Shown here one piece after another: positions 24,977 through 38,563 of a stretch of DNA of 64,000 nucleotides. Each line of letters starts with the position of its first letter. The stretch's first letter is position 1. The translations under genes and the position numbers were made by a program. The stretch covers positions 1 to 64,000 of the forward strand of contig NZ_BOOC01000014.1 in the NCBI RefSeq assembly GCF_016863035.1, written 5' to 3'. The DNA is from Microbispora corallina. Lineage in GTDB: Bacteria; Actinomycetota; Actinomycetes; Streptosporangiales; Streptosporangiaceae. The notes under the pieces are model-generated. The model saw only the letters and a program-made list of their open reading frames with translations. It made no database searches and had not been told where the DNA came from.

Positions 24977-26011
24977 ATGAGGATCATCGCGGGCTTGGCC
25001 GTACTGGCGGCGGGGGCCTGCCTGGCGGCGTGCGCGGGGGTTGACGGGGCCGGCCCGACGCCGGGCCCGCCGACCGCCGCGGGGACGACAGGACCCTGTG
25101 TGGTGACCGAGAAGCTGATCCCCACGTGCGGGGCGTGGTGGGGGATCGCGCCCGACGTGTTCTCGGGCCGCGCGCCGCTGCGGTCGGTCGAGATGGCCGA
25201 ACGGCGGATGGGACGCCGGGCCGACATCGTGCACGTGTACCACCACGGCGCGGATCTGTTCCCGACGCCGGAGGAGCGCCTGATCGCGCAGGGACCCCGG
25301 CTGCTGCTGGTGAACTGGAAGGTCGCCGTCGACCACACGTGGGCGCAGGTCGCCAAGGGCGCCGTGGACGACCGGATCGACCGGCTGGCCGCCTACATCG
25401 CCGGCACGTTCCCCGGCCGCTTCTTCCTTTCGGTCGAGCAGGAGCCGGAGAACGACGTGCGGCCGGGGCGGGGCTACTCCGCGGCCGACTACGCGGCCAT
25501 GTTCCGCCACGTCGTCACCCGGCTGCGCCAGCAGGGCGTGACGAACGCGGTGACCGTCATGACCTACACGGGCGCGCCCGACTACACGGCCAAGCCGTGG
25601 TTCGACAAGCTCTACCCGGGCGACGACGTGGTCGACTGGGTGGCCGTCGACCCGTACGCGGACGGCCGGGGCGGCGACTTCGCCGCGCTGGTGAACCGGA
25701 CCCGGCCGGGCCGCCCGTCGTGGCCGGGGTTCTACCGCTGGATCCAGAACAGGTTCCCCGCCAAACCGATCATGCTGGCGGAATGGGGCGCCTACGAGCG
25801 GCCGGACCGGCCCCGTCTCAAGCGGGACCTGTTCGTCTCCGCCGCCCGGCAGATCGGCGAATTCCCGCAGATCAAGGCCCTCGTGTACTTCGACTCCGCG
25901 GTGGCAGGCGGTGGCGACACCCGTTTCGACACCACTCCCGGCGCCACCCGGGCGTTCGGCGCCCTCGGCCGGCTCCACCGCTTCAACGCGACGGCCGTGC
26001 CCCCGTCCTGA
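24977..26011 (+). CDS. Secreted lipoprotein with a GH26-like glycoside hydrolase domain
   Basis: The 344-residue protein has a lipoprotein signal (LAVLAAGACLAAC, Cys at residue 19), then a TIM-barrel domain resembling beta-mannanase-type family 26: WWGIAPD near the start, SVEQEPEND with the likely acid/base Glu, and IMLAEWGAYE with the likely nucleophile Glu. It should be anchored outside the membrane and act on a beta-linked polysaccharide. Its place next to sugar transferase and sulfotransferase genes suits a role in trimming or using a surface glycan. Confidence 0.8.
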   Translation: MRIIAGLAVLAAGACLAACAGVDGAGPTPGPPTAAGTTGPCVVTEKLIPTCGAWWGIAPDVFSGRAPLRSVEMAERRMGRRADIVHVYHHGADLFPTPEERLIAQGPRLLLVNWKVAVDHTWAQVAKGAVDDRIDRLAAYIAGTFPGRFFLSVEQEPENDVRPGRGYSAADYAAMFRHVVTRLRQQGVTNAVTVMTYTGAPDYTAKPWFDKLYPGDDVVDWVAVDPYADGRGGDFAALVNRTRPGRPSWPGFYRWIQNRFPAKPIMLAEWGAYERPDRPRLKRDLFVSAARQIGEFPQIKALVYFDSAVAGGGDTRFDTTPGATRAFGALGRLHRFNATAVPPS

Positions 26012-26029
26012 CCCCGGCGGGCGGCCGGG

Positions 26030-27247
26030 TCAGCGGACCCAGCCGCCGGAGGTGACCAGGGTCAGCACGGCGCCGACCGCGCGCTCGACGCTCATGCCGG
26101 TCGTGTCGAGCACGAGGTCGGCGTCGTCCGGCTCCTCGTACGGGTCGGACACCCCGGTGAACTCGGGGATCAGGCCGGCGCGGGCCTTGGCGTACAGGCC
26201 CTTGCGGTCGCGGCGCTCGCACTCCTCCAGCGGCGTGGCGACGTGGACCAGCAGGAAGTCCGCGCCGACGTCCTCGACCATGGCGCGCACCTCCTCCCGT
26301 GTCGCCGCGTACGGCGCGATGGGGGCGCAGATGGCGAGGCCGCCGTGCCGGGCGACCTCGGCGGCGACGAACCCGATCCGCCGGATGTTGAGGTCGCGGT
26401 CCTCGCGGGAGAACGTGAGCCCGGCCGACAGCAGGCGCCGGACCACGTCGCCGTCGAGGTAGGTGACGGTCCGGCCGCCCCGCTCCAGCAGGGCGTCGCG
26501 CAGGCCCCGGGCGACGGTCGACTTGCCGGACCCGGACAGGCCGGTGAAGAACACGACGAGGCCGCGGCGATGCGGAGGCCCGGGGATCGTGACCGGCGCG
26601 GGCCCCGCGAAGTGCTCGGTCGCGCCGTAGTTGCGCGCGACGTGCTCGCGCAGTTCGAGGTCGATCTCGACGTCCTCGCGGGGCGCGAGCGGCACGGCGA
26701 CCACGGTCGAGCCGGGCAGCCGGCCGGCCGCCGTGAGCGCGGCCCGCACCACGGACGGCCCGCTCTCCCCGAAGACCAGGGGCATCAGCAGCACGGACGC
26801 GTCCAGCTCCTCGGCCGTCGCCGCCACGTCCTCCAGGGCGGCCGAGTCGAGCGGACCCCGCATCGTGACCGCGAGCACCTCGCCGTCCGGCAGCTCCTTG
26901 CGAACGTCCTCGGGCGTGCGCCGCAGCCGGGCGAACGGCCCGTACGCCGGGGCGTCGAGCGGCTCCACCGGCCCGGCCGCGTGGTGCCCGTCCCGCTCCA
27001 CGACGGTCATCACGGCCACGGCGGCGCCCTCGGGGTCCTTCAGGGTGACCTGGTCGCCGGGCTGGATCCCGTCCGGCAGCGCGATCGTGATCGGGTCGGG
27101 CCAGGGCGTGCCGTCGGGCAGCCGGCCCTGCTCGACGACGCCGTCCGCCTCCGCCGCGGTGAGGAAGCCGGTGAGCGGCGCGTACGCCCCGGAGAGCAGC
27201 AGTTCGAGGTCGGCCAGCTCCCGCGCGTCGGGAGTCCACTCGGTCAT
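26030..27247 (-). CDS. cysC: Adenylyl-sulfate kinase with a degenerate ATP-sulfurylase-like N-domain
   Basis: The C-terminal 175 residues are an APS kinase: P-loop FFTGLSGSGKST (about residue 232), DGDVVRRLLSAGLTFSREDR and KGLYAKARAGLIPEFTG. The first 220 residues resemble ATP sulfurylase (LLLSGAYAPLTGFLTAAEAD) but the catalytic QTRNPxHxxH stretch is replaced by TMRGPLDSAALED, so this part should not make APS. APS would come from CysDN encoded nearby and CysC would convert it to PAPS. The start ATG lacks a strong ribosome-binding site. It is convergent with the lipoprotein gene. Confidence 0.88.
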   Translation of the reverse strand: MTEWTPDARELADLELLLSGAYAPLTGFLTAAEADGVVEQGRLPDGTPWPDPITIALPDGIQPGDQVTLKDPEGAAVAVMTVVERDGHHAAGPVEPLDAPAYGPFARLRRTPEDVRKELPDGEVLAVTMRGPLDSAALEDVAATAEELDASVLLMPLVFGESGPSVVRAALTAAGRLPGSTVVAVPLAPREDVEIDLELREHVARNYGATEHFAGPAPVTIPGPPHRRGLVVFFTGLSGSGKSTVARGLRDALLERGGRTVTYLDGDVVRRLLSAGLTFSREDRDLNIRRIGFVAAEVARHGGLAICAPIAPYAATREEVRAMVEDVGADFLLVHVATPLEECERRDRKGLYAKARAGLIPEFTGVSDPYEEPDDADLVLDTTGMSVERAVGAVLTLVTSGGWVR

Positions 27248-27408
27248 GATGTCCGTTCTCGCTCGATTGGTGGTTACGCACCCTACCCGGGCACGGACGC
27301 ATGCCGCGTGGGCCCGCGGGCGTCTCAAAGCAGACAGTAACCCCGCTCCCGGCCTGCCAGGGGAACACGCGGAAGCCGGGAGCGCGGGTTCCTCCTCACG
27401 CCCCGCCG

Positions 27409-28140
27409 TCAGATCAGGCGGGCGAAGTGGTTCTGGGGGCGGCGGATCACCATGGTGATCTCGTCCTCGACCCCGTTCAGCCGGCCGCGGGACAGGGCGG
27501 CGACCGCCCGGCACACGGCGGTCACGAGCCCCGCGTGCGGCCCCCGCCGCGCCGGGCCGCTCACCGCGGAGTAGTCCTCGGCGATCATGAGGCCGCGCAT
27601 GAGGCAGTACGCCTGGACGCCCTCACGGGAGGCCAGCGGCTCGTAGACGGCGGGCAGCGGGCCGACGGAGCCCGCAGGGGCGAGGCTCCGCCACAGCGCC
27701 CGCCGCAGCCAGCCCGGCGTCGCCCGGTCGCAGAAGCCGTACGCCGACCTGCCGTCGCGCATCTTCAGCAGGAGCAGCCCGCCCGGCCGGAGCCCGGCCA
27801 CGAGCCGGTCGAGCACGAGCTCGGCGTGGTGGACGCGTTCGAGCAGGAACGACACGTAGACCACGTCGAACGAGCGGGGCGGGATCGGCACCAGGCGCAG
27901 GTCGCCGAGGTAGGTCGCCTCCAGGTCCTGCCGGGCGCTCGCATGGGCGCGCAGCGGCGGGAGGTCCTCGTCCACCCCTGTGATCCGCGGCTCGTACCGC
28001 CCGACGTCCAGGACGCCGCCCCGCCCGCACCCCGCGATCAGGATGTCGAGCCGCCGCCCCAGCTGGTCGGTCCACTGCTCACGGATCCGCTGGCTGAACA
28101 CGTCGTCCTGGTCAACTGACGACCACCGAACCTCAGACAT
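27409..28140 (-). CDS. Class I SAM-dependent methyltransferase
   Basis: The 243-residue protein has motif I ILIAGCGRGGVLDVG, an acidic residue after ITGVDED, FDVVYVSFLLERVHHAE and LRPGGLLLLKM, the usual series of the methyltransf_11 family. The substrate is unknown. It is divergent from mfd with about 200 bp between the starts. Confidence 0.82.
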   Translation of the reverse strand: MSEVRWSSVDQDDVFSQRIREQWTDQLGRRLDILIAGCGRGGVLDVGRYEPRITGVDEDLPPLRAHASARQDLEATYLGDLRLVPIPPRSFDVVYVSFLLERVHHAELVLDRLVAGLRPGGLLLLKMRDGRSAYGFCDRATPGWLRRALWRSLAPAGSVGPLPAVYEPLASREGVQAYCLMRGLMIAEDYSAVSGPARRGPHAGLVTAVCRAVAALSRGRLNGVEDEITMVIRRPQNHFARLI

Positions 28141-28341
28141 GCCACCGAGCGTAATGACAACGGGCCGGAGAGTAAGGGATTTGCGGTTCGACATTCCCCC
28201 AGGCGCCCGACGGGCGCTCCGGCAGTCCGGCCCGGGGCGGACTCGGAGGGCGGCGCACCGGTGTTCGGGCGTAGCCTTGATACCCCGGCCCGGCTCGGCT
28301 CGGGGGTTTTCGCTTGCCGTCGTGGGGCTCTGAAGGCATCA

Positions 28342-31839
<3,498 letters not shown>

Positions 31840-31912
31840 CCCGCGAATCGAGATTGCGGGAACGCGGGATTTCGGCACAATTGCCTGGCCGGTGTCGTCG
31901 GGAGGATCGTTC

Positions 31913-32530
31913 GTGAAGTCGTATCGAGTGCGCGTCGCCGTGGCGCTGGCGGCGGCGGGTGTCGCGCTGTGCGCCTGCGGCCCGGTGCAGGCCGGCGCCG
32001 CGGCCATCGTGGGCAAGGAGCGCATCACCTCCAGCGATCTCGACAGCGAGATCCGCGCCTTCCGCCAGGAGCTGGCCGCGCACAAGATGTCCGAGGAGCA
32101 GCTCGGCCTGTCGTTCCCGCTGCCGCAGATGATCCTGCTGAACATGAGCAACAGCAGGCAGTTCATCCAGCTCGGGGAGCAGAAGGGCATCGCGGTCACC
32201 GACCGGGAGATCGACGACGTGGTGGCCGCCCAGGGCGGGCAGGCCCGGTTCGACCAGGTCCTGCTGGCCAACGGCATCCCGCTGTCGGAGGGGCGCAACG
32301 CCGTCCGCGCCGTCATCATCCGGCAGAAGCTGGCGCAGCAGGCCGGCGCCGGCACCGACCAGCAGAGCCAGCAGGCGGCCGAGCAGAAGGTCATGCAGGA
32401 GGTCGACGCCGCCGTCCCGGTGAAGTTCAGCCCCCGGTACGGCAAGTTCGACCCGCAGCAGGGCTTCGTCGCCGACGACCGGTTCGGAGCCGTCGCCGCA
32501 CCCGCCCCCGCGGCCCCCGCCGGCTCCTGA
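31913..32530 (+). CDS. SurA N-domain-like lipoprotein
   Basis: The 205-residue protein has a lipoprotein-like signal (AAAGVALCAC, Cys at residue 21) and a SurA-type chaperone domain (VGKERITSSDLDSEIRAFRQ). No peptidyl-prolyl isomerase domain follows; the tail is Gln- and Ala/Pro-rich. The place between mfd and mazG is close to that of mycobacterial lpqU in the conserved block, but the protein is not alike in sequence as far as I can tell. GGGAGGATC precedes the GTG start. Likely role: folding of secreted proteins. Confidence 0.75.
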   Translation: MKSYRVRVAVALAAAGVALCACGPVQAGAAAIVGKERITSSDLDSEIRAFRQELAAHKMSEEQLGLSFPLPQMILLNMSNSRQFIQLGEQKGIAVTDREIDDVVAAQGGQARFDQVLLANGIPLSEGRNAVRAVIIRQKLAQQAGAGTDQQSQQAAEQKVMQEVDAAVPVKFSPRYGKFDPQQGFVADDRFGAVAAPAPAAPAGS

Positions 32531-32590
32531 CCCCCGCGAGGGGCGCGGCAGTGTCATAGGCGGGGCAGGCAGGCAGCGAGGGGCGCGGCC

Positions 32591-32707
32591 GTGTCTGGAC
32601 TGAGGAGTGAGGAAGCGAGGGACGAGCTTCCGAACGACGAGGGAAGACGCGGCCTGAAGGGCGCCCCGAGCCGCCGCGCCGGAGGCGCGGCAAGTAAGCA
32701 CGGTTAG
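32591..32707 (+). repeat. Interspersed repeat element readable as a 38-residue frame
   Basis: The first 64 bp (from GTGTCTGGACTGAGGAGTGA to GAAGACGCGGCC) resemble, with few changes, the reverse complement of 50442-50505. The element opens a GTG frame that ends with a TAG just before mazG. A short duplicate of its upstream flank (GCGAGGGGCGCGGC) lies 40 bp earlier. I read it as a REP-like element that happens to be open, not as a firm gene. Confidence 0.5.
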
Positions 32708-32716
32708 GGTGGGGTC

Positions 32717-33736
32717 ATGCCGCTGATCGTGGTCACCACCTCGCCCCGGGTGGCCCCCGGCCTGCTGGCTCCCGCCGCGTGGCGGGCGCTGTCCGCCGGC
32801 CGGGTGCTGACGGGCTCCGTCGGCCACCCCTGCCTGCCGTACCTGGACGAGGCCGGCATCGCGGTCGAGGTCGTCACGCCGGACCCTGCGGCGCTGGCCG
32901 CGGAGGCGCGCACGGCCGCCGTGGTGTGGCTGGCCGCGCAGGACGGCGACGAGGACCTCATGCGGGCTTTCGGCCGGGCGGCCCTGGCCCTCGACGAGCC
33001 GCCGGTCGTGGAGCTCGTCCCCGGGTCGTACGACCTGCCGGGGGCGCGGCTGCTCGATCTCGTGCAGGTGATGGACCGGCTGCGCCGCGAGTGCCCCTGG
33101 GACCGGTCGCAGACCCACGAGTCCCTCGTGCCGTACCTCGTCGAGGAGGCGTACGAGGTGCTTGAGACCATCCACGAGGGCGACTACTCCGCACTCCGGG
33201 AGGAGCTGGGCGACCTGCTGCTGCAGGTCATGTTCCACTCGCGGCTCGCGCAGGAGCGCGTCGTCCCCCCGGGGGAGGAGACGGACGGCGAGGACGAGGC
33301 CGCAGGTTTCGACATCGACGACGTGGCCGCCGGGATCGTCGACAAGCTGGTGCGCCGCCACCCCCACGTCTTCTCCGACGTGGCCGTCTCCGGCGCGGGC
33401 GAGGTCAGCGACAACTGGGAGACGATCAAGGCCGCCGAGCAGGCGGCCAAGGGCGAGACGCGCACCGCGCTCAGCGGGGTGCCGATGGGCCAGCCGGCGC
33501 TCTCGCTCGCCGCGCAGCTGCTGCGCCGCGCCGGCCGCGCCGGCGCCCCCGCCGCGCTCGCCGACGACCTCCCGGCCGGCTTCGGCGCGCGTCTGTTCGC
33601 GCTCGTACGGCAGGCCCAGGACGAGGGACTGGATCCCGAGGCCGAGCTCCGGTCGGCCGCCCGGGAGTACCGCCGCAGGGTCGAGGAGTGGGAGTCCGCG
33701 GCCGTCGAGGGGCTGGGCACGCCGACCACTTCGTGA
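32717..33736 (+). CDS. mazG: Nucleoside triphosphate pyrophosphohydrolase MazG
   Basis: The 339-residue protein has the MazG metal-binding helices VEEAYEVLE and REELGDLLLQVMFH and the preceding signature DRLRRECPWDRSQTHESLVPYLVEEAYE. The first 110 residues are an additional methylase-like (TP-methylase remnant) domain seen in actinobacterial MazG. It hydrolyses NTPs and damaged nucleotides to monophosphates. In mycobacteria the orthologue follows mfd as here. Confidence 0.92.
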   Translation: MPLIVVTTSPRVAPGLLAPAAWRALSAGRVLTGSVGHPCLPYLDEAGIAVEVVTPDPAALAAEARTAAVVWLAAQDGDEDLMRAFGRAALALDEPPVVELVPGSYDLPGARLLDLVQVMDRLRRECPWDRSQTHESLVPYLVEEAYEVLETIHEGDYSALREELGDLLLQVMFHSRLAQERVVPPGEETDGEDEAAGFDIDDVAAGIVDKLVRRHPHVFSDVAVSGAGEVSDNWETIKAAEQAAKGETRTALSGVPMGQPALSLAAQLLRRAGRAGAPAALADDLPAGFGARLFALVRQAQDEGLDPEAELRSAAREYRRRVEEWESAAVEGLGTPTTS

Positions 33737-33790
33737 ACCCACGTCCAACACGCCGTGAATCGGCGCCCCCTTCGCCGTACCAGGCAGTAG

Positions 33791-35122
<1,332 letters not shown>

Positions 35123-35194
35123 TACCGAGACGGAACCGCGCAGGGGTGGTGCGAGGCGCTCAGGCGTCGAGCCGTACGAGACCGGGAGGGGTGG

Positions 35195-35602
35195 GTGTCG
35201 TTGGCGAAACGGCCGCAGCTGACCGGGCGGGCGGCGATCCTCGCGGTCGTCGTGTGCGCGATCGCCATGAGCCTCGCCTACCCCGTGCGGGAGTACGTCG
35301 CCCAGCGGCGGCAGATCGCCCAGCTGGAGGAGCAGCAGGCCAGAGCCCTGCAGAAGCTCCAGACGCTGGAGGAGCGCCGCCGCCGCCTCGAGGACCCGGA
35401 GTACATCAAGCGCCTGGCGAAGGAGCGGCTCCACTACTGCGAGCCGGGCGCCAAGTGCTACGTCGTCCTCGACGAGGGCTCCGGCGCGACCACCGCGCGC
35501 GCCGGGGCCGAGCAGCCGGACAAGCCCGCCTGGTACGTCACGCTGTGGAAGTCGGTGGAGGCCGCCGACCAGGGCCGGGGCACCGTGCAGGCCGCCCGTT
35601 GA
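35195..35602 (+). CDS. Septum formation initiator (DivIC/FtsB family)
   Basis: The 135-residue protein has one membrane helix (AAILAVVVCAIAMSLAYPV), a coiled coil (about residues 42-70, QIAQLEEQQARALQKLQTLE) and the family motif EDPEYIKRLAKERLHYCEPGAKCYVV. It is a single-pass cell-division protein of the FtsB/DivIC type acting with FtsL and FtsQ. The position after eno is conserved in actinobacteria. Confidence 0.9.
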   Translation: MSLAKRPQLTGRAAILAVVVCAIAMSLAYPVREYVAQRRQIAQLEEQQARALQKLQTLEERRRRLEDPEYIKRLAKERLHYCEPGAKCYVVLDEGSGATTARAGAEQPDKPAWYVTLWKSVEAADQGRGTVQAAR

Positions 35603-35652
35603 CGGCCCCGGTCTCCCGGGCGGTGAGGATGTCGAGGGCGAGGAGTTCGACG

Positions 35653-36234
35653 GTGGTGGATCAGGCGGACCTGGCGGCCGCGCAGGCACAGCTCGGCCGG
35701 CCGCCGCGGGGCGTGCGCGCGGTCGCGCACCGCTGCCCCTGCGGCCTGCCCGACGTGCTGGAGACCGCGCCCCGGCTGCCCGACGGCTCGCCGTTCCCCA
35801 CGTTGTTCTACCTGACCTGCCCGAAGGCGGCGTCGGCGATCGGGACGCTGGAGTCGTCCGGGCTGATGCGGCGGATGCAGGCCCGCCTGGCGGAGGAGCC
35901 GGAGCTGGCCGTGGCGTACCGCGCGGCCCACGCCGACTACGTCGCCCGGCGTGACCGCGCGGCCGACGAGGAGGGGCTGGAGCCGCTGCCCCGCGGCATG
36001 CAGACCGCGGGCGGCATGCCCGACCGCGTGAAGTGCCTGCACGCGCTGGTGGCCCACGAGCTCGCCGTGCCGGGCGCCAACCCCCTCGGCAGGGAGGCGC
36101 TCGACGCGCTGCCCGACTGGTGGGCCGACGGGCCGTGCGTGCCCGTCGGGGAGACGCCCGTCGACGCGCCCGTCGGCAAGTCCGGCGACGCGTCCGGGGA
36201 GGAGCCGGAGGGGAAGCGGGTGGAGGAGCGGTGA
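35653..36234 (+). CDS. DUF501 domain-containing protein
   Basis: The 193-residue protein has the DUF501 core: VAHRCPCGLPDVLETAPRL, PFPTLFYLTCPKA and DRVKCLHALVAHELA, with conserved Cys and His that may bind metal. Function is unknown. The GTG start is chosen because AGGAG lies eight bases before it; an ATG 24 bp upstream has its purine stretch too close. The C-terminal 30 residues are low-complexity. It overlaps the ppx gene by four bases. Confidence 0.85.
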   Translation: MVDQADLAAAQAQLGRPPRGVRAVAHRCPCGLPDVLETAPRLPDGSPFPTLFYLTCPKAASAIGTLESSGLMRRMQARLAEEPELAVAYRAAHADYVARRDRAADEEGLEPLPRGMQTAGGMPDRVKCLHALVAHELAVPGANPLGREALDALPDWWADGPCVPVGETPVDAPVGKSGDASGEEPEGKRVEER

Positions 36235-37166
36235 CGAAGCGCGTCGCGGCCGTCGACTGCGGGACCAACTCGGTCCGCCTGCTCGTCGCGGACGTCTCCG
36301 GCGAGAGCCTGTCCGACGTCGAGCGGCGGATGGAGATCGTCCGCCTCGGCCAGGGCGTCGACCGGACCGGCCGGCTCGCCCCCGAGGCCCTGGAGCGCAC
36401 GTTCACGGCGATGCGCGGCTACGCCAAGCTGATCGAGCAGCACGCCACGGAGGGACGGGTGCCCGTCCGCGTCGTCGCGACCTCCGCCACCAGGGACGCG
36501 GCCAACCGCGACGACTTCACGGCCGGCGTCCGTGAGATCTTCGGCGTCGACCCCGAGGTGGCGACCGGCGACGAGGAGGCGCGGCTGTCGTTCACCGGCG
36601 CCACCCGCGGCCTCGAGGGCGGGCCGGTCAGCGACGGCGCGCCCTACCTGGTCGTGGACATCGGCGGCGGCTCGACCGAGTTCGTCGTCGGCTCGCGGTC
36701 CGTCGAGGGGGCGCTGTCGGTCGACATCGGCTGTGTCCGGCTGACCGAGCGCCACCTGCGCGACGACCCGCCGGGGGAGCGCGCGGTGGAGGCGGCGACC
36801 GCCGACATCGAGGCGGCGATGGACCGGGTCGAGGAGACCGTGCCGGTCCGCCGCGCCCGGACGCTCGTGGGCCTGGCCGGCTCGGTCACCACGGTCGCCG
36901 GGATCGCGCTCGGCCTGCCGGCGTACGACCCGGCCCGCATCCACCACTCCCGGATCCCGGCCGGACGGGTTCACGAGGTGACGGAGCGGCTGTTGCGGAT
37001 GACGCACGACGAGCGGGCGGCGATCCCCGTCATGCATCCCGGACGCGTCGACGTCATCGGCGCCGGCGCGCTCATCCTCGACCGCATCGTCCGCCGGTAC
37101 GGCTTCTCCGACGTCGTGGTCAGCGAACACGACATCCTCGACGGCATCGCCTGGTCACTGGCCTGA
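36231..37166 (+). CDS. ppx: Exopolyphosphatase / pppGpp phosphohydrolase family (Ppx/GppA)
   Basis: The 311-residue protein has the ASKHA-type phosphate-binding motifs AAVDCGTNSVRLLVAD and VVDIGGGSTEFVVGS and the sequence VVATSATRDAANRDDF. It is the short, single-module form common in actinobacteria (Ppx2 type), which releases phosphate from polyphosphate or pppGpp. GTGGAGGAGCG precedes the GTG start, which overlaps the DUF501 stop. Confidence 0.92.
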   Translation: MTKRVAAVDCGTNSVRLLVADVSGESLSDVERRMEIVRLGQGVDRTGRLAPEALERTFTAMRGYAKLIEQHATEGRVPVRVVATSATRDAANRDDFTAGVREIFGVDPEVATGDEEARLSFTGATRGLEGGPVSDGAPYLVVDIGGGSTEFVVGSRSVEGALSVDIGCVRLTERHLRDDPPGERAVEAATADIEAAMDRVEETVPVRRARTLVGLAGSVTTVAGIALGLPAYDPARIHHSRIPAGRVHEVTERLLRMTHDERAAIPVMHPGRVDVIGAGALILDRIVRRYGFSDVVVSEHDILDGIAWSLA

Positions 37167-37235
37167 CCCCCGCGCCGTGTCGGGTGCGGGCCCGATCTTG
37201 CCGCTATTGCGCTATGCGTAGTACTGTGCGATGCC

Positions 37236-37562
37236 GTGGACAGCAGTCAGCTCCTCAAGGGCGTTCTCGACCTCGCCGTCCTCGCGGTGCTCGCCGATCG
37301 CGACAGCTACGGCTACGACGTCGTCCGGCGGCTGCGCGAGGCCGGGCTGGAGGACGTCGGAGACGCCTCCGTGTACGGCACGCTCCGGCGGCTCTTCAAG
37401 GCCGGGGCCCTCACCTCCTACGTGGTCGCCTCCGACGAGGGGCCGCACCGGAAGTACTACGGCCTGAACGACGTGGGGCGGGCGCAGCTGGCCTCGTCCG
37501 CGACGACGTGGGCCGCCTTCGCCGCCACCATGGACGACCTGCTCAAGGAGCTGAGCACGTGA
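37236..37562 (+). CDS. PadR-family transcriptional regulator
   Basis: The 108-residue protein is a small PadR: LLKGVLDLAVLAVLADRDSYGYDVVRRL, DASVYGTLRRLFKAG and HRKYYGLNDVGRAQL form the winged helix and the start of the dimer helix. Its stop overlaps the start of a HAAS-domain membrane protein; such pairs are usual and the membrane protein is often the target or partner. Initiation is at GTG with little leader, so the transcript may be leaderless. Confidence 0.9.
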   Translation: MDSSQLLKGVLDLAVLAVLADRDSYGYDVVRRLREAGLEDVGDASVYGTLRRLFKAGALTSYVVASDEGPHRKYYGLNDVGRAQLASSATTWAAFAATMDDLLKELST

Positions 37563-38542
37563 CGAACTCCCCGATGACCCCCCGCGAGTACGCCGGCGCC
37601 GTCCGGGAGGCGCTCGCCGACCTGCCCGACAGGGAGCGGGAGGAACTGCTGGAGGACCTCGACGACCACCTGTCCGAGGTCGCCGCCGAGCCGGGCCAGT
37701 CGCTGGAGGAGCGGCTCGGCTCGCCCGAGGCGTACGCCGCCGAACTGCGGGCCGCCTACGGGGGCAGGCCCGCAGGACACCCGCGCAGGCGGACCGCCCG
37801 CGCCCGCGCGAGGACGGCCGCCGCCCTGCGCGCGGCGCACGCGCGGCTGCTCGCGCTGCCGCCGTACCGGCAGGCGGTGGCGTTCGCGCCGGAGCTGCGG
37901 CCCGCCTGGTGGGTGCTGCGCGGCTACGCGCTCGCCCTCGCCGTGCTCGGCGTCATCGGCGAGGGCTCGCTGGTGCCGCGCGACCTCGCGGGCTGGGTGT
38001 TCACGCTCGTCCTCGTCTGGGCGTCGGTCTGGCTGGCGCGGCGGTCGCGACCGGCCGCGACCCGCTGGGGGAGGGCGGCGGCGGCCGCGGCCAACGTGGT
38101 CGCCGCGATCGTCGTGATCGGCGCGCTCGCCGACGTCCCCGGCCGGCCCAGCGAGGCCGACGTGGCGCTCGACGGGGGCGGGCCGCGGTACGCGGTGCGG
38201 GTGCAGGACGTCTCGGCCTTCGCGGGGGGAGAGGTGACCAACATCTTCCCCTACGCCGAGGACGGCACCCCGCTCCACGGCGTCCGCCTGTACGACCAGG
38301 ACGGCAGGCCGATCACGGTCGACCCGGAGCTGTCCGGGCAGTCGCTGGTCGTCCCGTGCGGGGGCGAGCCGCCGCTGCGCAACGCGTTCCCGCTGGACCT
38401 GCGGCCGATGGAGATGCCGCCGGGTGACGACGGGCCCGGGGAAGCGGCCTGCGCGACCCCGAGCCCGTCGCCCTCGGTCTCCCCTTCCGCCTCCGCCTCT
38501 CCCTCCGCGTCCGGGTCCCCGTCGCCCTCCCCGGGCCGCTGA
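37559..38542 (+). CDS. HAAS (DUF1700-like) membrane protein with a Pro/Ser-rich tail
   Basis: The 327-residue protein begins with a HAAS-type helical domain (EYAGAVREALADLPDREREELLEDLDDHLSEVAAE), then three or so membrane helices (residues 120-200), an extracytoplasmic region and a tail of about 30 residues made mainly of Pro-Ser-Ala repeats. HAAS domains are coupled with PadR regulators in signalling across the membrane. The four-base overlap with the PadR gene supports a joint role. Confidence 0.8.
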   Translation: MTNSPMTPREYAGAVREALADLPDREREELLEDLDDHLSEVAAEPGQSLEERLGSPEAYAAELRAAYGGRPAGHPRRRTARARARTAAALRAAHARLLALPPYRQAVAFAPELRPAWWVLRGYALALAVLGVIGEGSLVPRDLAGWVFTLVLVWASVWLARRSRPAATRWGRAAAAAANVVAAIVVIGALADVPGRPSEADVALDGGGPRYAVRVQDVSAFAGGEVTNIFPYAEDGTPLHGVRLYDQDGRPITVDPELSGQSLVVPCGGEPPLRNAFPLDLRPMEMPPGDDGPGEAACATPSPSPSVSPSASASPSASGSPSPSPGR

Positions 38543-38563
38543 GCCTCAGCGCGGCCGTACGGG

